Positions 29,047 through 38,029 of a stretch of DNA of 64,000 nt are shown in pieces. The stretch is from Mycolicibacterium sp. MU0053 (GTDB lineage: Bacteria > Actinomycetota > Actinomycetes > Mycobacteriales > Mycobacteriaceae), in assembly GCF_963378095.1 (NCBI RefSeq), contig NZ_OY726397.1:496001-560000 (forward strand), written 5' to 3'. The notes beneath the pieces were generated by a model, which was given only the letters and a program-made list of their open reading frames with translations, made no database searches and was not told where the DNA came from. How positions within the stretch are numbered: the stretch's first letter is position 1; every line of letters starts with the position of its first letter. The translations under genes were made by a program, and so were the position numbers.

Positions 29047-30045
29047 TTACAGATGGTGCTTGTAGGTGTCGTAGTCGGCGTCCGGTTCGCCGGTCGGCCG
29101 GAAATGCGAGATGTTGTCGATGCCCAGCCCCCATTCCTCCTGGGGCTTCCACACCGCTTCGACCCGCATGCCCATCCGCACCTCGGACGCGTCGATCTCG
29201 GTGACCAGATGCAAAAACGGGATGTCGGCGCCGTCGAGCAATACGTAGGCAGCCACGTACGGCGGCTGGATCCGCTGGCCGGCGAACGGAATGTTGATGA
29301 TCGCGAACGTGGTGACGGTGCCCTTGTCGGGCAGCTCGACGTACTCGGTGAGCTGCTGGCCGGTGGCCGGATCGGCCTCGCGGGCCGGGAAATACACCTT
29401 GCCCTTTTCGCCGTTCTCGCCGACGGTGCGCGCCCCGACGAGCTTGCCCTGCTCCAGCGCGCGCAGATACGTGCTCTCCGGGTACGACGCGGAGTGCTGG
29501 ATCTCGATCGCGGTGGGCACCACCAGCATGGTCACCGGATCGCGCTCGTCGGCCGGCAGCGGCTCGACCTCGTCCTCACCGGGCACGAAACACGCGATGT
29601 CGGTGATCGAGCCCACCGGTTCGTCGACCCACTGGGCCCGCACCCGGGTTCCGGCGCTGATCGAGCCCTCCGGAACGTCCACGGCGTGCAGCAACGGCGT
29701 GTCGGCGCCGTCGAGCAGGATCAGCGCCCAGGCGAACGGCCGGTCCAGCGGCTGACCCGCCAGCGGCTGCGGCTGCCAGGTCCAGGACTGCACGGTCCCC
29801 ACGCCGGACACCGGAACCACCTCGGTCAATGGCTCGTAGGTCACCGGGTCATACTCAGCGGGTGGCACATGCACCCGTCCGTCCGACCCGCGCACGCCGA
29901 CGATTCGGCGCTCCCGCAGGGCCGTGAAGAATTGGCTGAGCAACGGTCCGACTGAACGGGTGTAGTCAAAAGCAAGCTTCAGAGGCGCTGAAAGTGGCGG
30001 CTCGTGATGATCTGGCGAGGCCGGGCGGCTTTGGCTGGCTGTCAC
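29047..30045 (-). CDS. Tandem DUF35 OB-fold protein (Rv3521-like), partner of Ltp3/Ltp4
   Basis: A 332-residue protein built of two similar DUF35-type OB-fold units, about 45-175 and 195-320. Each has a GTV...W/F strand, a LLDGADxPxLH block and an RVxAxW strand. The zinc-ribbon cysteines usual in DUF35 proteins are missing from both units. The sequences RGSDGRVHVPPAEYDP and the counterpart near GKVYFPAREADP occupy those places. DUF35 proteins form complexes with thiolase-like aldolases, so two units could serve Ltp3 and Ltp4. The GTG start lies eight bases from a KstR box. It leads the DUF35-ltp4-ltp3 operon. Confidence 0.85.
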   Translation of the reverse strand: MTASQSRPASPDHHEPPLSAPLKLAFDYTRSVGPLLSQFFTALRERRIVGVRGSDGRVHVPPAEYDPVTYEPLTEVVPVSGVGTVQSWTWQPQPLAGQPLDRPFAWALILLDGADTPLLHAVDVPEGSISAGTRVRAQWVDEPVGSITDIACFVPGEDEVEPLPADERDPVTMLVVPTAIEIQHSASYPESTYLRALEQGKLVGARTVGENGEKGKVYFPAREADPATGQQLTEYVELPDKGTVTTFAIINIPFAGQRIQPPYVAAYVLLDGADIPFLHLVTEIDASEVRMGMRVEAVWKPQEEWGLGIDNISHFRPTGEPDADYDTYKHHL

Positions 30046-30053
30046 ACATCGAG

Positions 30054-30067
30054 TAGAACAGGTTCTA
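30054..30067. promoter_or_regulatory. KstR box between DUF35-ltp operon and F420-type oxidoreductase
   Basis: TAGAACAGGTTCTA is a perfect KstR consensus match in the 51-bp divergent gap. It begins eight bases from the DUF35 gene start and ends 29 bases from the oxidoreductase ATG. One operator therefore probably controls both directions. Confidence 0.85.
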
Positions 30068-30096
30068 AGAATCGTGGCAAGGATGGGGTGGCGGAA

Positions 30097-31137
30097 ATGA
30101 AACTGGGTCTACAGCTCGGCTACTGGGGCGCGAAGGCCCCCGACAACCACGCCGAGCTCGTCGCGGCCGCCGAGGAGGCCGGGTTCGACACCGTCTTCAC
30201 CGCCGAAGCGTGGGGTTCGGACGCGTACACCCCGTTGGCGTGGTGGGGACGCGAAACCACCCGAATGCGGCTCGGTACGTCGGTCATCCAGCTCTCGGCG
30301 CGCACCCCGACGGCCTGCGCGATGGCGGCGCTGACCCTCGATCACCTCTCGGGCGGTCGCCACATCCTGGGCCTGGGCGTCTCCGGTCCGCAGGTGGTGG
30401 AGGGCTGGTACGGCCAGCGCTTCCCCAAGCCGCTGGCCCGCACCCGCGAATACATCGACATCATCCGGCAGGTCTGGGCCCGCGAGGCCCCCGTCACCAG
30501 CGCTGGGCCGCACTACCCGCTGCCGCTGTCGGGGGAGGGCACCACCGGTTTGGGGAAGGCGCTCAAGCCGATCACCCATCCGCTGCGCGCCGACATCCCG
30601 ATCATGTTGGGCGCCGAGGGCCCCAAGAACATCGCGCTGGCCGCCGAGATCTGCGACGGGTGGCTGCCGATCTTCTACAGCCCGCGGCTGGCGCCGATGT
30701 ACAACGAGTGGCTCGATGAGGGCTTCGCCCGCCCGGGCGCCCGTCGGACCCGGGAGGATTTCGAGATCTGTGCCACCGCGCAGGTCGTCGTCACCGACGA
30801 CCGGCCGGCGGTGCTCGAGATGATCAAGCCGCACCTGGCGCTCTACATGGGCGGGATGGGCGCCGAGGACACCAACTTCCACGCCGACGTCTACCGCCGA
30901 ATGGGTTACTCGGACGTCGTCGACGAGGTGACCGCGCTGTTCCGCTCAGATCGCCAGGATGGCAAAGAGCAAGCGGCCAAGGTCATCCCCGACGAGTTGG
31001 TCGACGACGCCGCGATCGTCGGCGACATCGACTACGTCCGTAAGCAAATCGCCGCGTGGGAGGCCTCCGGGGTGACCATGATGGTGGTCGGCGCGCGTTC
31101 GACCGAGCAGATCCGGGACCTCGTTGAGCTGGTCTGA
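30097..31137 (+). CDS. LLM-class F420-dependent oxidoreductase (Rv3520c-like)
   Basis: A 346-residue luciferase-like monooxygenase fold protein that probably uses F420 (family assignment). The N-terminus MKLGLQLGYWGAKAPDN, the VTAEAW-like FTAEAWGSDAYTPLAWW block, GTSVIQLSARTPTACAM and RHILGLGVSGPQVVEGWYG are diagnostic. The ATG gives the same length as Rv3520c; an in-frame upstream start would run through the KstR box. Divergent control with the DUF35-ltp operon suggests a redox step on a sterol intermediate. The substrate is unknown. Confidence 0.9.
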   Translation: MKLGLQLGYWGAKAPDNHAELVAAAEEAGFDTVFTAEAWGSDAYTPLAWWGRETTRMRLGTSVIQLSARTPTACAMAALTLDHLSGGRHILGLGVSGPQVVEGWYGQRFPKPLARTREYIDIIRQVWAREAPVTSAGPHYPLPLSGEGTTGLGKALKPITHPLRADIPIMLGAEGPKNIALAAEICDGWLPIFYSPRLAPMYNEWLDEGFARPGARRTREDFEICATAQVVVTDDRPAVLEMIKPHLALYMGGMGAEDTNFHADVYRRMGYSDVVDEVTALFRSDRQDGKEQAAKVIPDELVDDAAIVGDIDYVRKQIAAWEASGVTMMVVGARSTEQIRDLVELV

Positions 31138-31169
31138 CACCGGTTCGGCACCCGTTGGGTAGACAGATG

Positions 31170-31199
31170 TTGGACACTGTCTAGAACACGTTCTAGATT
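31170..31199 (+). promoter_or_regulatory. KstR box within a TTGGAC-18-TAGATT promoter
   Basis: The fully symmetric box TAGAACACGTTCTA (31182-31195) lies in the spacer between TTGGAC (31170-31175) and TAGATT (31194-31199). The predicted transcription start, near 31206, falls on the start codon of the next gene (GTG 31205 or ATG 31208), which suggests a leaderless mRNA. Confidence 0.83.
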
Positions 31200-31207
31200 G
31201 GTCAGTG

Positions 31208-31939
31208 ATGACCGACACAGCGAGACCCACGCACACGATCCAGGGCACCGTGCTGACCATGCCGGTGCGGATCCGCAAGGCCGACACCCACGTGGCGATG
31301 TTCTCGGTCCCCGCCGACGCGGCCCAGCGCATGATCGACTACAGCGGATTGCGGGTCCGCGAGTACCTGCCGGGCCGCGCGGTGACCATGCTGATGCTGG
31401 TCCGCTACATCGACGGCGACCTCGGCAAGTACCACGAGTTCGGGACCGCGGTGATGGTCAATCCGCCCGGATCGGCCGCGAAGGGACCCACGGCGCTGGC
31501 CTCGGCCGCGGCGTTCATCCACCACCTTCCGGTCAATCAGGGGTTCACGCTCGAGGCCGGCCAACGGATCTGGGGCTTCCCCAAGATCATGGCCGACTTC
31601 ACCGTCCGTGAAAACCGTACCTTCGACTTCGACGTCTCCGCGGACGACAAGCTGATCGCCGGAATCGAGTTCAGCCCCGGCCTGCCCGTGCCGTCGGCGT
31701 TCACCTCGAAGTCCCAGGTGCTGACCACCTATAGCCACACCGGCGGCGTCACCCGCGAAATCGCTTGGGAGATGAAGAACTCCGGGATGCGGGCGCGGGT
31801 CGGCGGGGCCCGGCTGCGCCTCGGCGCCCACCCGTACGCCGACGAACTGCGCGCGCTCGGACTGCCGAAGCGCGCCTTTGCGACCCAGTCGTCGGCCAAC
31901 GTCGAGATGACCTTCGGCGAAGCCACCGAGATTTCTTGA
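31208..31939 (+). CDS. Acetoacetate decarboxylase-like protein (Rv3519-like)
   Basis: A 243-residue protein of the acetoacetate decarboxylase fold. The GFPKIMADF block at 123-131 keeps the Lys126 expected to form a Schiff base. The adjacent second Lys of true decarboxylases is replaced by Ile, so the chemistry may be hydrolytic or aldol-like instead. Start is ATG, or GTG one codon earlier. It is the first gene after a KstR promoter and precedes cyp142. From memory this is the arrangement of Rv3519 and Rv3518c. Its function in sterol breakdown is not established to my knowledge. Confidence 0.85.
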   Translation: MTDTARPTHTIQGTVLTMPVRIRKADTHVAMFSVPADAAQRMIDYSGLRVREYLPGRAVTMLMLVRYIDGDLGKYHEFGTAVMVNPPGSAAKGPTALASAAAFIHHLPVNQGFTLEAGQRIWGFPKIMADFTVRENRTFDFDVSADDKLIAGIEFSPGLPVPSAFTSKSQVLTTYSHTGGVTREIAWEMKNSGMRARVGGARLRLGAHPYADELRALGLPKRAFATQSSANVEMTFGEATEIS

Positions 31940-31981
31940 CTCCACGTAATCACCTGACTGCATGAGGGAGCACGAAGACCG

Positions 31982-33178
31982 ATGACAGCCACAATTCTCG
32001 ACGTCGACCTGACCGACGGTAATTTCTACGCCGACGGCGGCGCCCGGGAGGCCTACAAGTGGATGCGCGCCCATCAGCCCGTGTTCCGTGACCGCAACGG
32101 TCTGGCGGCCGCCACCACCTACCAGGCCGTCCTCGACGCCGAACGCAATCCCGAGGTGTTCTCCAGCACCGGCGGCATCCGACCCGATCAGCCCGGGATG
32201 CCCTACATGATCGACATGGACGATCCCGATCACCTGCTGCGCCGCAAACTGGTCAACGCGGGGTTCACTCGCAAGCAGGTGATGGACAAGCTGCCCTCGA
32301 TCGAGCGGCTGTGCGACGCGTTGATCGACGGCGTGATCGAGGCCGGCGAATGCGACTACGTCCGCAGCATCGCCGCACCCCTGCCGATGGCCGTGATCGG
32401 CGACATGCTCGGCGTGCTGCCCGAACAGCGCGAAATGCTGCTGACCTGGTCCGACGACCTGGTCTGCGGGCTCAGCTCACACCTGGACGAGTCGGCCATC
32501 CAGAAGCTGATGGACACCTTCGCCGCCTACACCGCGTTCACCAAGGACGTCATCACCAAGCGGCGCGCCGAACCCACCGAGGACCTGTTCTCGGTGCTGG
32601 TCAACGCCGAGGTCGACGGGCAGCAGCTCTCCGACGACGAGATCGTCTTCGAGACGCTGCTGATCCTGATCGGCGGCGACGAGACCACCCGCCACACGCT
32701 GTCCGGCGGTACCGCGGAGCTGCTGCGGCACCGCGAGCAGTGGGAGCAGATGGTCGCAAACCCCGAACTGCTGCCGAATGCCATCGAAGAGATGCTGCGC
32801 TGGACCTCACCGGTGAAGAACATGTGCCGCACCCTGACCCAGGACATCGAGTTCCACGGCACGGAGCTCAAGGCCGGCGAGAAGATCATGTTGATGTTCG
32901 AATCGGCGAACTTCGACGAGACCGTCTTCGAGGATCCGGAGAACTTCCGGATCGATCGGAATCCGAACAGCCACCTGGCATTCGGCTTCGGCACGCACTT
33001 CTGCATGGGCAACCAGCTGGCCCGGTTGGAGCTGAAACTGATGCTGTCGCGGGTGATCGAGCGGATGCCCGATCTGCGGCTGGCCGACGACAGCCGGCTG
33101 CCGCTGCGCCCCGCGAACTTCGTCAGCGGGCTCGAGGAGATGCCGGTGGTGTTCACGCCGGGCACGCGTCTGGGCTAG
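31982..33178 (+). CDS. cyp142: Cytochrome P450 CYP142, cholesterol/cholestenone 26(27)-hydroxylase
   Basis: A 398-residue soluble P450 that oxidises the terminal side-chain carbon of cholesterol or cholestenone to the acid. The I-helix motif GGDETT is at 231-236. The ExxR helix lies near 268 (EEMLRW region). The heme loop FGFGTHFCMGNQLAR carries ligand Cys341. Sequence and length match CYP142 (Rv3518c). Its product would feed FadD19. It lies 42 bases after the Rv3519-like gene under the same KstR promoter. The ferredoxin FdxD is a possible electron donor. Confidence 0.93.
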   Translation: MTATILDVDLTDGNFYADGGAREAYKWMRAHQPVFRDRNGLAAATTYQAVLDAERNPEVFSSTGGIRPDQPGMPYMIDMDDPDHLLRRKLVNAGFTRKQVMDKLPSIERLCDALIDGVIEAGECDYVRSIAAPLPMAVIGDMLGVLPEQREMLLTWSDDLVCGLSSHLDESAIQKLMDTFAAYTAFTKDVITKRRAEPTEDLFSVLVNAEVDGQQLSDDEIVFETLLILIGGDETTRHTLSGGTAELLRHREQWEQMVANPELLPNAIEEMLRWTSPVKNMCRTLTQDIEFHGTELKAGEKIMLMFESANFDETVFEDPENFRIDRNPNSHLAFGFGTHFCMGNQLARLELKLMLSRVIERMPDLRLADDSRLPLRPANFVSGLEEMPVVFTPGTRLG

Positions 33179-33272
33179 CTGCGGTCCCCGCCCCACCCGC
33201 GGCCGCCCGCCCCACCCGTCGAGCGTGTGGTTTCGTACGCGAATCGCCGTGCGAACGGATAGCACTGCACGT

Positions 33273-34145
33273 TCACCACGTTTTGGGGCATCCGCGGGCG
33301 ATCAACGCCGCACCGACGCGGTCGAACAACACTTGCGGTCGGTTGTGCAGCAGACCGGCGGTCACCCGAATGTCGATCCAACCGAATTCCGGCAGCCGCG
33401 CGTAGCGCTCGACGTCCCAGTTCCGTCGGCGCGAGTCGGTCCAGTGCTGGGCGCCGTCAAAGTCGACCCCGACGCGGTGCGCACGCCAGCCCATATCGAG
33501 GCGTGCGAAGACGCGGCCGTACTCGTCGTGAATCTCGATCTGGGTTTCGGGAGATGGAAAACCGGCCTGTACCAACCTCAGTCGGGTCAGCGATTCGTAG
33601 GGCGACTCGGCGCCGCCGTTGACAAGCGCCAGGGTTTTCCGCAATTGCCGCAAGCCCCGGGCACCAGGATGCGCCGCAATGACGTCCTCGACGGCCGCGA
33701 CCTTGAGGTGCGTCGCATTCATCAGCGCGTCGATGCGTTGGACGCCCGGGTCCAGTTCCAGCCGTCTGCCGAGATCGAAGGCGGTGCGCGCGGCCGTCGT
33801 CGTCGCCATTCCGTCAACGAGTTCGGTCTCGCCGGGAGCCAATGTGTCGCTGTGGACGATGATTCCAGCCGGGGGACGGCGGTTGCTATGGATCAGTTCG
33901 GCCGGGTTTCCCGCTTCCACCCATTTGGTGCCGAGCATTGCCGAGGCGGACAAGCCGGCCAGGACTGCTTGGCGCCGCGACCACAGCCACGCGGCCGTGG
34001 CCTGTTGTTTCGCGGACAGTTCGACGCCACGGGGGACCCAGACGCCCGGGGCCGCCGCAGCATGGAACTTGCGCAGTTCACGAAAACTGAGTCCGCCGTC
34101 CGCCAGCGCCTCGGCGGACAGAAATGGCCAATCGCAGTCCCGCAT
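33273..34145 (-). CDS. DUF559 (Vsr-like nuclease fold) protein with AbiEi-like N-terminus
   Basis: A 290-residue protein. The N-terminal half resembles AbiEi-type antitoxin or winged-helix regions (LSFRELRKFHAAAAPGVWVPRG, AAWLWSRRQAVLAGLSASAMLG). The C-terminal third has the DUF559 pattern: ESPYESLTRLRLVQAGFPSP, then RLDMGW and VGVDFDGAQHW, the acidic and His residues of a very-short-patch-repair-like nuclease fold. Such proteins are multicopy in mycobacteria with unknown function. It holds the place of Rv3517 (from memory). There is no KstR box and no link to sterols in sequence. Confidence 0.82.
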   Translation of the reverse strand: MRDCDWPFLSAEALADGGLSFRELRKFHAAAAPGVWVPRGVELSAKQQATAAWLWSRRQAVLAGLSASAMLGTKWVEAGNPAELIHSNRRPPAGIIVHSDTLAPGETELVDGMATTTAARTAFDLGRRLELDPGVQRIDALMNATHLKVAAVEDVIAAHPGARGLRQLRKTLALVNGGAESPYESLTRLRLVQAGFPSPETQIEIHDEYGRVFARLDMGWRAHRVGVDFDGAQHWTDSRRRNWDVERYARLPEFGWIDIRVTAGLLHNRPQVLFDRVGAALIARGCPKTW

Positions 34146-34283
34146 GACCGGATGCTGACAGTGCTGGCGAATCGCTGCCGACCACTATCCACAGCGTCGA
34201 AGCGGTTCCGCTGCGTCAACCCCCGCGAAAGTGCCGAACTATCCGCCGTAGCGGCGTGTTGCGTATAAAACTGCACGCTCGGC

Positions 34284-34309
34284 GGGATCGGCGATCGGGA
34301 TCGGCGATC
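34284..34309. repeat. 13-bp tandem duplication
   Basis: GGGATCGGCGATC is repeated twice in direct contact in the 195-bp gap between the DUF559 gene and the end of echA19. Nothing else was recognised in this gap. Confidence 0.6.
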
Positions 34310-34340
34310 GGCGGAAACTGGGGTGGGCCGGTCGCGAAAG

Positions 34341-35147
34341 CTACTTCAGCTGGAAGTTGGGCTTGCGCTTCTCGGCGAACGCGCGCGGGCCCTCCTTGGA
34401 GTCCTCGGACAGGAACACCGGGATGCCGTTCTTCGTGTCGGGGACGAAGGCCTCGTTCTCGTGCATGCCCTCGGTTTCCCGGATGGTCTTCAGAATGGCC
34501 TGTACCGCCAACGGGCCGTTGTTGTTGATCACCTCGGCGATTTCGAGCGCCTTGTCCAGCGCCGTGCCGTCGGGCACCACGTGGCCGATCAGCCCGAATT
34601 CCTTGGCCTCGGCCGCGGTGATGTGCCGCCCGGTCAGCAAGATCTCGCAGGCCAGCGTGTACGGGATCTGCCGCACCAGCCGCACCGCGGATCCACCCAT
34701 CGGGTACAGGCTCCACTTGGCCTCGGAAACCCCGAACTTGGCGCTCTCCCCGGCCACCCGGATGTCGGTGCCCTGCAGGATCTCGGTGCCTCCGGCGATC
34801 GCGGCCCCTTCGACGGCAGCGATCAGCGGCTTGGTCAGCCGGCGGCCCTTGAGCAGCCCGTCGATGCGGGTCGGGTCGTAGCCGGCCTTGAACGTGTCGC
34901 CGGGCGCCTGCTTGTTGGCGTTCTTCAGATCCATGCCCGCGCAGAAGGCCCCGCCGGCGCCGGTCAGGATGCAGGTGCGGATCTCCGGATCGCTGTCCAC
35001 CCGGTCCCAGGCGTCGACCATTATCGAGAGCATCTCGCCGGTGAGGGCGTTTTTGCGCTCCGGGCGGTTCATCGTGACGATCAGCGTGTGTCCGCGCTGC
35101 TCAACCAGGGCGTCGGGCTGTTCAGCAGTGCTCGGTGCGTCGCTCAC
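34341..35147 (-). CDS. echA19: Enoyl-CoA hydratase EchA19, sterol side-chain
   Basis: A 268-residue crotonase. The oxyanion-hole blocks [13 protein letters not shown] and [20 protein letters not shown], the [32 protein letters not shown] stretch and the C-terminal [11 protein letters not shown] agree closely with Rv3516. EchA19 hydrates the C22-C23 double bond of 24-carbon steroid enoyl-CoA. The GTG start ([10 protein letters not shown]) follows AAGGCAGG. Longer reading into the fadD19 gene is antisense and was rejected. It is divergent from fadD19 across a shared KstR box. Confidence 0.93.
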   Translation of the reverse strand: MSDAPSTAEQPDALVEQRGHTLIVTMNRPERKNALTGEMLSIMVDAWDRVDSDPEIRTCILTGAGGAFCAGMDLKNANKQAPGDTFKAGYDPTRIDGLLKGRRLTKPLIAAVEGAAIAGGTEILQGTDIRVAGESAKFGVSEAKWSLYPMGGSAVRLVRQIPYTLACEILLTGRHITAAEAKEFGLIGHVVPDGTALDKALEIAEVINNNGPLAVQAILKTIRETEGMHENEAFVPDTKNGIPVFLSEDSKEGPRAFAEKRKPNFQLK

Positions 35148-35181
35148 GAGGGACCTGCCTTCCTGCATCATCGGCGGAAAC

Positions 35182-35210
35182 TTGTCACGAAATGTAACAC
35201 GTTCTAGTTT
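35182..35210 (+). promoter_or_regulatory. KstR box within a TTGTCA-17-TAGTTT promoter of fadD19
   Basis: The box TGTAACACGTTCTA (35193-35206) lies between TTGTCA (35182-35187) and TAGTTT (35205-35210). The predicted start, about seven bases downstream, falls on the fadD19 ATG at 35217. The AGGAG just before that ATG would then not be transcribed. The box also faces echA19 on the other strand. Confidence 0.83.
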
Positions 35211-35216
35211 AGGAGC

Positions 35217-36887
35217 ATGGCCCTCAATATCGCTGATCTCGCCGAGCACGCCATCGATGCAGTGCCCGACCGCGTGGCCCTCATCTGTGGCGACGAACAG
35301 TTGACCTACGCCCAACTCGAGGAGAAGGCCAACCGGCTGGCGCACTACCTCATCGATCAGGGCGTCCAGAAGGACGACAAGGTCGGCCTGTACTGCCGCA
35401 ACCGCATCGAGATCGTCATCGGGATGCTGGGCATCGTCAAGGCCGGCGCGATCCTGGTCAACGTCAACTTCCGCTACGTCGAGGGCGAGTTGCGCTATCT
35501 GTTCGACAACTCGGACATGGTGGCACTGATCCACGAACGTCAGTACTCCGAACGGGTGGCCAACGTGCTGCCGGAGACGCCGAACGTCAAGACGGTGTTG
35601 GTGGTCAACGATGGCAGCGGCGGGTCCGACGAAATTTTCCAACGCTACGGCGGCGTCGAGTTCGGGGCCGCGCTGGCCCAGGGGTCCCCCGAGCGCGACT
35701 TCGGTCCGCGCAGCGAGGACGACATCTACCTGCTCTACACCGGCGGCACCACCGGCTTTCCCAAGGGCGTGATGTGGCGCCACGAGGACATCTACCGAGT
35801 CCTGTTCGGCGGCACCGACTTCGCGACCGGCGAGCCCGTCGCCGACGAGTTCGACCTGGCCAAGGGGGCCAAGGAGAACGCGCCCATGATCCGGCTGCCC
35901 ATCCCGCCGATGATCCACGGTGCGACGCAGTCGGCCACCTGGATGGCGCTGTTCTCCGGTCAGACCGTGGTTCTGACACCGGAATTCGACGCCGACCAGA
36001 TTTGGCGGATGATCCACGAGCACAAGGTCAACCTGCTGTTCTTCACCGGCGACGCGATGGCCCGCCCGCTGCTCGACGCCCTGCTCGCGGCGCAGGCCGC
36101 GGGCCAGGAATACGACCTGTCATCGCTGTTCCTGCTGGCCAGCACCGCGGCACTGTTCTCCACGAGCCTCAAGGAGAAGTTCCTCGAGTTGCTGCCCAAC
36201 CGCATCATCACGGACTCGATCGGCTCGTCGGAGACCGGATTCGGTGGTACCAGCATCGTGGCGAAGGGGCAGTCGCACACCGGCGGACCGCGCGTGACGA
36301 TCGACAAGAACACCGTGGTGCTCGACGACGACGGCAACGAGGTCGAGCCCGGCTCCGGCGTGCGCGGCATCATCGCCAAGCGCGGCCACATCCCGGTCGG
36401 CTACTACAAGGACGAGAAGAAGACCGCCGAGACCTTCAGGACCTTCAAAGGGGTGCGCTACGCGATCCCCGGCGACTACGCGCAGGTCGAGGAGGACGGC
36501 AGCGTCACGATGCTCGGCCGCGGATCGGTGTCGATCAACAGCGGCGGCGAGAAGATCTACCCCGAAGAGGTCGAGGCGGCGCTCAAGGGCCACCCGGACG
36601 TGTTCGACGCGTTGGTCGTCGGCGTGCCGGATGAACGCTTCGGTCAGCACGTCGCTGCGGTGGTGCAGCCACGCGAGGGTGCCCGCCCGACGCTGGCCGG
36701 GCTGGATTCGTTTGTGCGCAAGGAAATCGCGGGTTACAAGGTGCCGCGTAGCCTGTGGCTGGTCGACGAGGTCAAGCGGTCACCGGCCGGCAAGCCGGAC
36801 TACCGCTGGGCCAAGGACACCACCGAAGCGCGTCCCGCCGATGAGGTGCACGCAAACCATTCCGTCGCCCAGGGAGCCGAAGCGTAA
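35217..36887 (+). CDS. fadD19: Steroid side-chain CoA ligase FadD19
   Basis: A 556-residue acyl-CoA synthetase. The AMP/ATP loop [11 protein letters not shown] is at 174-184. SSETGFGG is the A5-type motif, [35 protein letters not shown] covers A7-A8, and the A10 Lys is in [11 protein letters not shown]. FadD19 makes the CoA thioester of 3-oxo-4-cholesten-26-oate after CYP oxidation and is needed for branched sterol side chains. The stop (TAA) directly abuts the ATG of the next gene, so they are cotranscribed. The start lies 10 bases after the KstR box. Confidence 0.94.
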   Translation: MALNIADLAEHAIDAVPDRVALICGDEQLTYAQLEEKANRLAHYLIDQGVQKDDKVGLYCRNRIEIVIGMLGIVKAGAILVNVNFRYVEGELRYLFDNSDMVALIHERQYSERVANVLPETPNVKTVLVVNDGSGGSDEIFQRYGGVEFGAALAQGSPERDFGPRSEDDIYLLYTGGTTGFPKGVMWRHEDIYRVLFGGTDFATGEPVADEFDLAKGAKENAPMIRLPIPPMIHGATQSATWMALFSGQTVVLTPEFDADQIWRMIHEHKVNLLFFTGDAMARPLLDALLAAQAAGQEYDLSSLFLLASTAALFSTSLKEKFLELLPNRIITDSIGSSETGFGGTSIVAKGQSHTGGPRVTIDKNTVVLDDDGNEVEPGSGVRGIIAKRGHIPVGYYKDEKKTAETFRTFKGVRYAIPGDYAQVEEDGSVTMLGRGSVSINSGGEKIYPEEVEAALKGHPDVFDALVVGVPDERFGQHVAAVVQPREGARPTLAGLDSFVRKEIAGYKVPRSLWLVDEVKRSPAGKPDYRWAKDTTEARPADEVHANHSVAQGAEA

Positions 36888-38021
36888 ATGCGTACAGAAC
36901 TCTGTGATCGGTTCGGGATCGAATACCCGATCTTCGTCTTCACCCCCTCGGAGAAGGTGGCGGCCGCGGTCACCCGCGCCGGCGGCCTCGGGGTGCTCGG
37001 CTGTGTGCGTTTCAACGCGGCCGAAGACCTCGAGGACGTGCTGTGCTGGATGGACGAGAACACCGACGGCAAGCCCTACGGCGTCGACGTCGTGATGCCG
37101 GCCAAGGTGCCCACCGAAGGCAGCGCCGTCGACATCAACAAGCTGATCCCGAAGACCCACCGCGACTTCGTCGACAAGACCCTGGCCGACCTCGGGGTGC
37201 CGCCGCTGTCGGAGGACAACGACCGCAACGAGGGGGTGCTGGGCTGGCTGCACTCGGTGGCCCGCAGCCACGTCGACGTCGCCCTCAAGCATCCGATCAA
37301 GCTGATCGCCAACGCCCTGGGCTCGCCGCCCAAGGACGTCATCGATCAGGTGCACGCGGCCGGGGTACCGGTTGCCGCGCTTGCGGGGTCGGCCAAACAC
37401 GCGCTGCGCCATGTCGAGAACGGGGTCGACATCGTCGTCGCGCAGGGGCACGAGGCCGGCGGACACACCGGCGAGATCGGGTCGATGGTGTTGTGGCCCG
37501 AGGTCATAGATGGTCTGCGTGCGCTCGGCCATCAAACCCCGATGCTGGCTGCCGGCGGGATCGGCACCGGTCGCCAGGTTGCCGCGGCGCTGGCGTTGGG
37601 CGCCCACGGTGTCTGGATGGGTTCGGCGTTCCTGACCGCGGCCGAATATGACCTCGGGGTGCGGACCGAGGCGGGCACCTCGGTGGTGCAGCAGGCGTTG
37701 TTGGCGGCTACCTCGAGCGACACGGTGCGGCGGCGCATCTACACCGGCAAGCCGGCCCGTCTGCTCAAGAGTCGCTGGACCGAGGCCTGGGATGCCGAGG
37801 GTGCGCCCGAACCGCTGCCGATGCCGTTGCAGAACATCCTGGTCAGCGAGGCCCATCAGCGGATGAGTGAGTCCAGCGACCCGACCACCGTCGCGATGCC
37901 GGTGGGGCAGATCGTGGGCCGGATGAACGAGATCCGCCCGGTCGCCGACATCATCGCCGAACTGGTCGACGGGTTCGAAGAAGCGACCAATCGACTGGAC
38001 GAGATCCGCGACCGGGGTTAG
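36888..38021 (+). CDS. NPD/2-nitropropane dioxygenase-type flavoprotein (IpdC-like)
   Basis: A 377-residue FMN-binding TIM-barrel protein. The stretch ITRAGGLGVLG-like AVTRAGGLGVLGC, the catalytic block QGHEAGGHTGEIGSM with His188, and PMLAAGGIGTGRQVAAALALGAHGVWMGSAF are diagnostic. The start abuts the fadD19 stop. It is similar in kind to IpdC (Rv3553), which acts on sterol C/D-ring intermediates; from memory no such gene lies beside fadD19 in M. tuberculosis. The substrate could be a steroid-CoA double bond. Orthology to IpdC itself cannot be decided here. Confidence 0.85.
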   Translation: MRTELCDRFGIEYPIFVFTPSEKVAAAVTRAGGLGVLGCVRFNAAEDLEDVLCWMDENTDGKPYGVDVVMPAKVPTEGSAVDINKLIPKTHRDFVDKTLADLGVPPLSEDNDRNEGVLGWLHSVARSHVDVALKHPIKLIANALGSPPKDVIDQVHAAGVPVAALAGSAKHALRHVENGVDIVVAQGHEAGGHTGEIGSMVLWPEVIDGLRALGHQTPMLAAGGIGTGRQVAAALALGAHGVWMGSAFLTAAEYDLGVRTEAGTSVVQQALLAATSSDTVRRRIYTGKPARLLKSRWTEAWDAEGAPEPLPMPLQNILVSEAHQRMSESSDPTTVAMPVGQIVGRMNEIRPVADIIAELVDGFEEATNRLDEIRDRG

Positions 38022-38029
38022 ATGGTGCC

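Noticed and set aside
35148..36023. N-terminal extension of echA19 upstream of its GTG
   Set aside because: It runs antisense through the KstR promoter and fadD19; the crotonase domain begins only after the chosen start.
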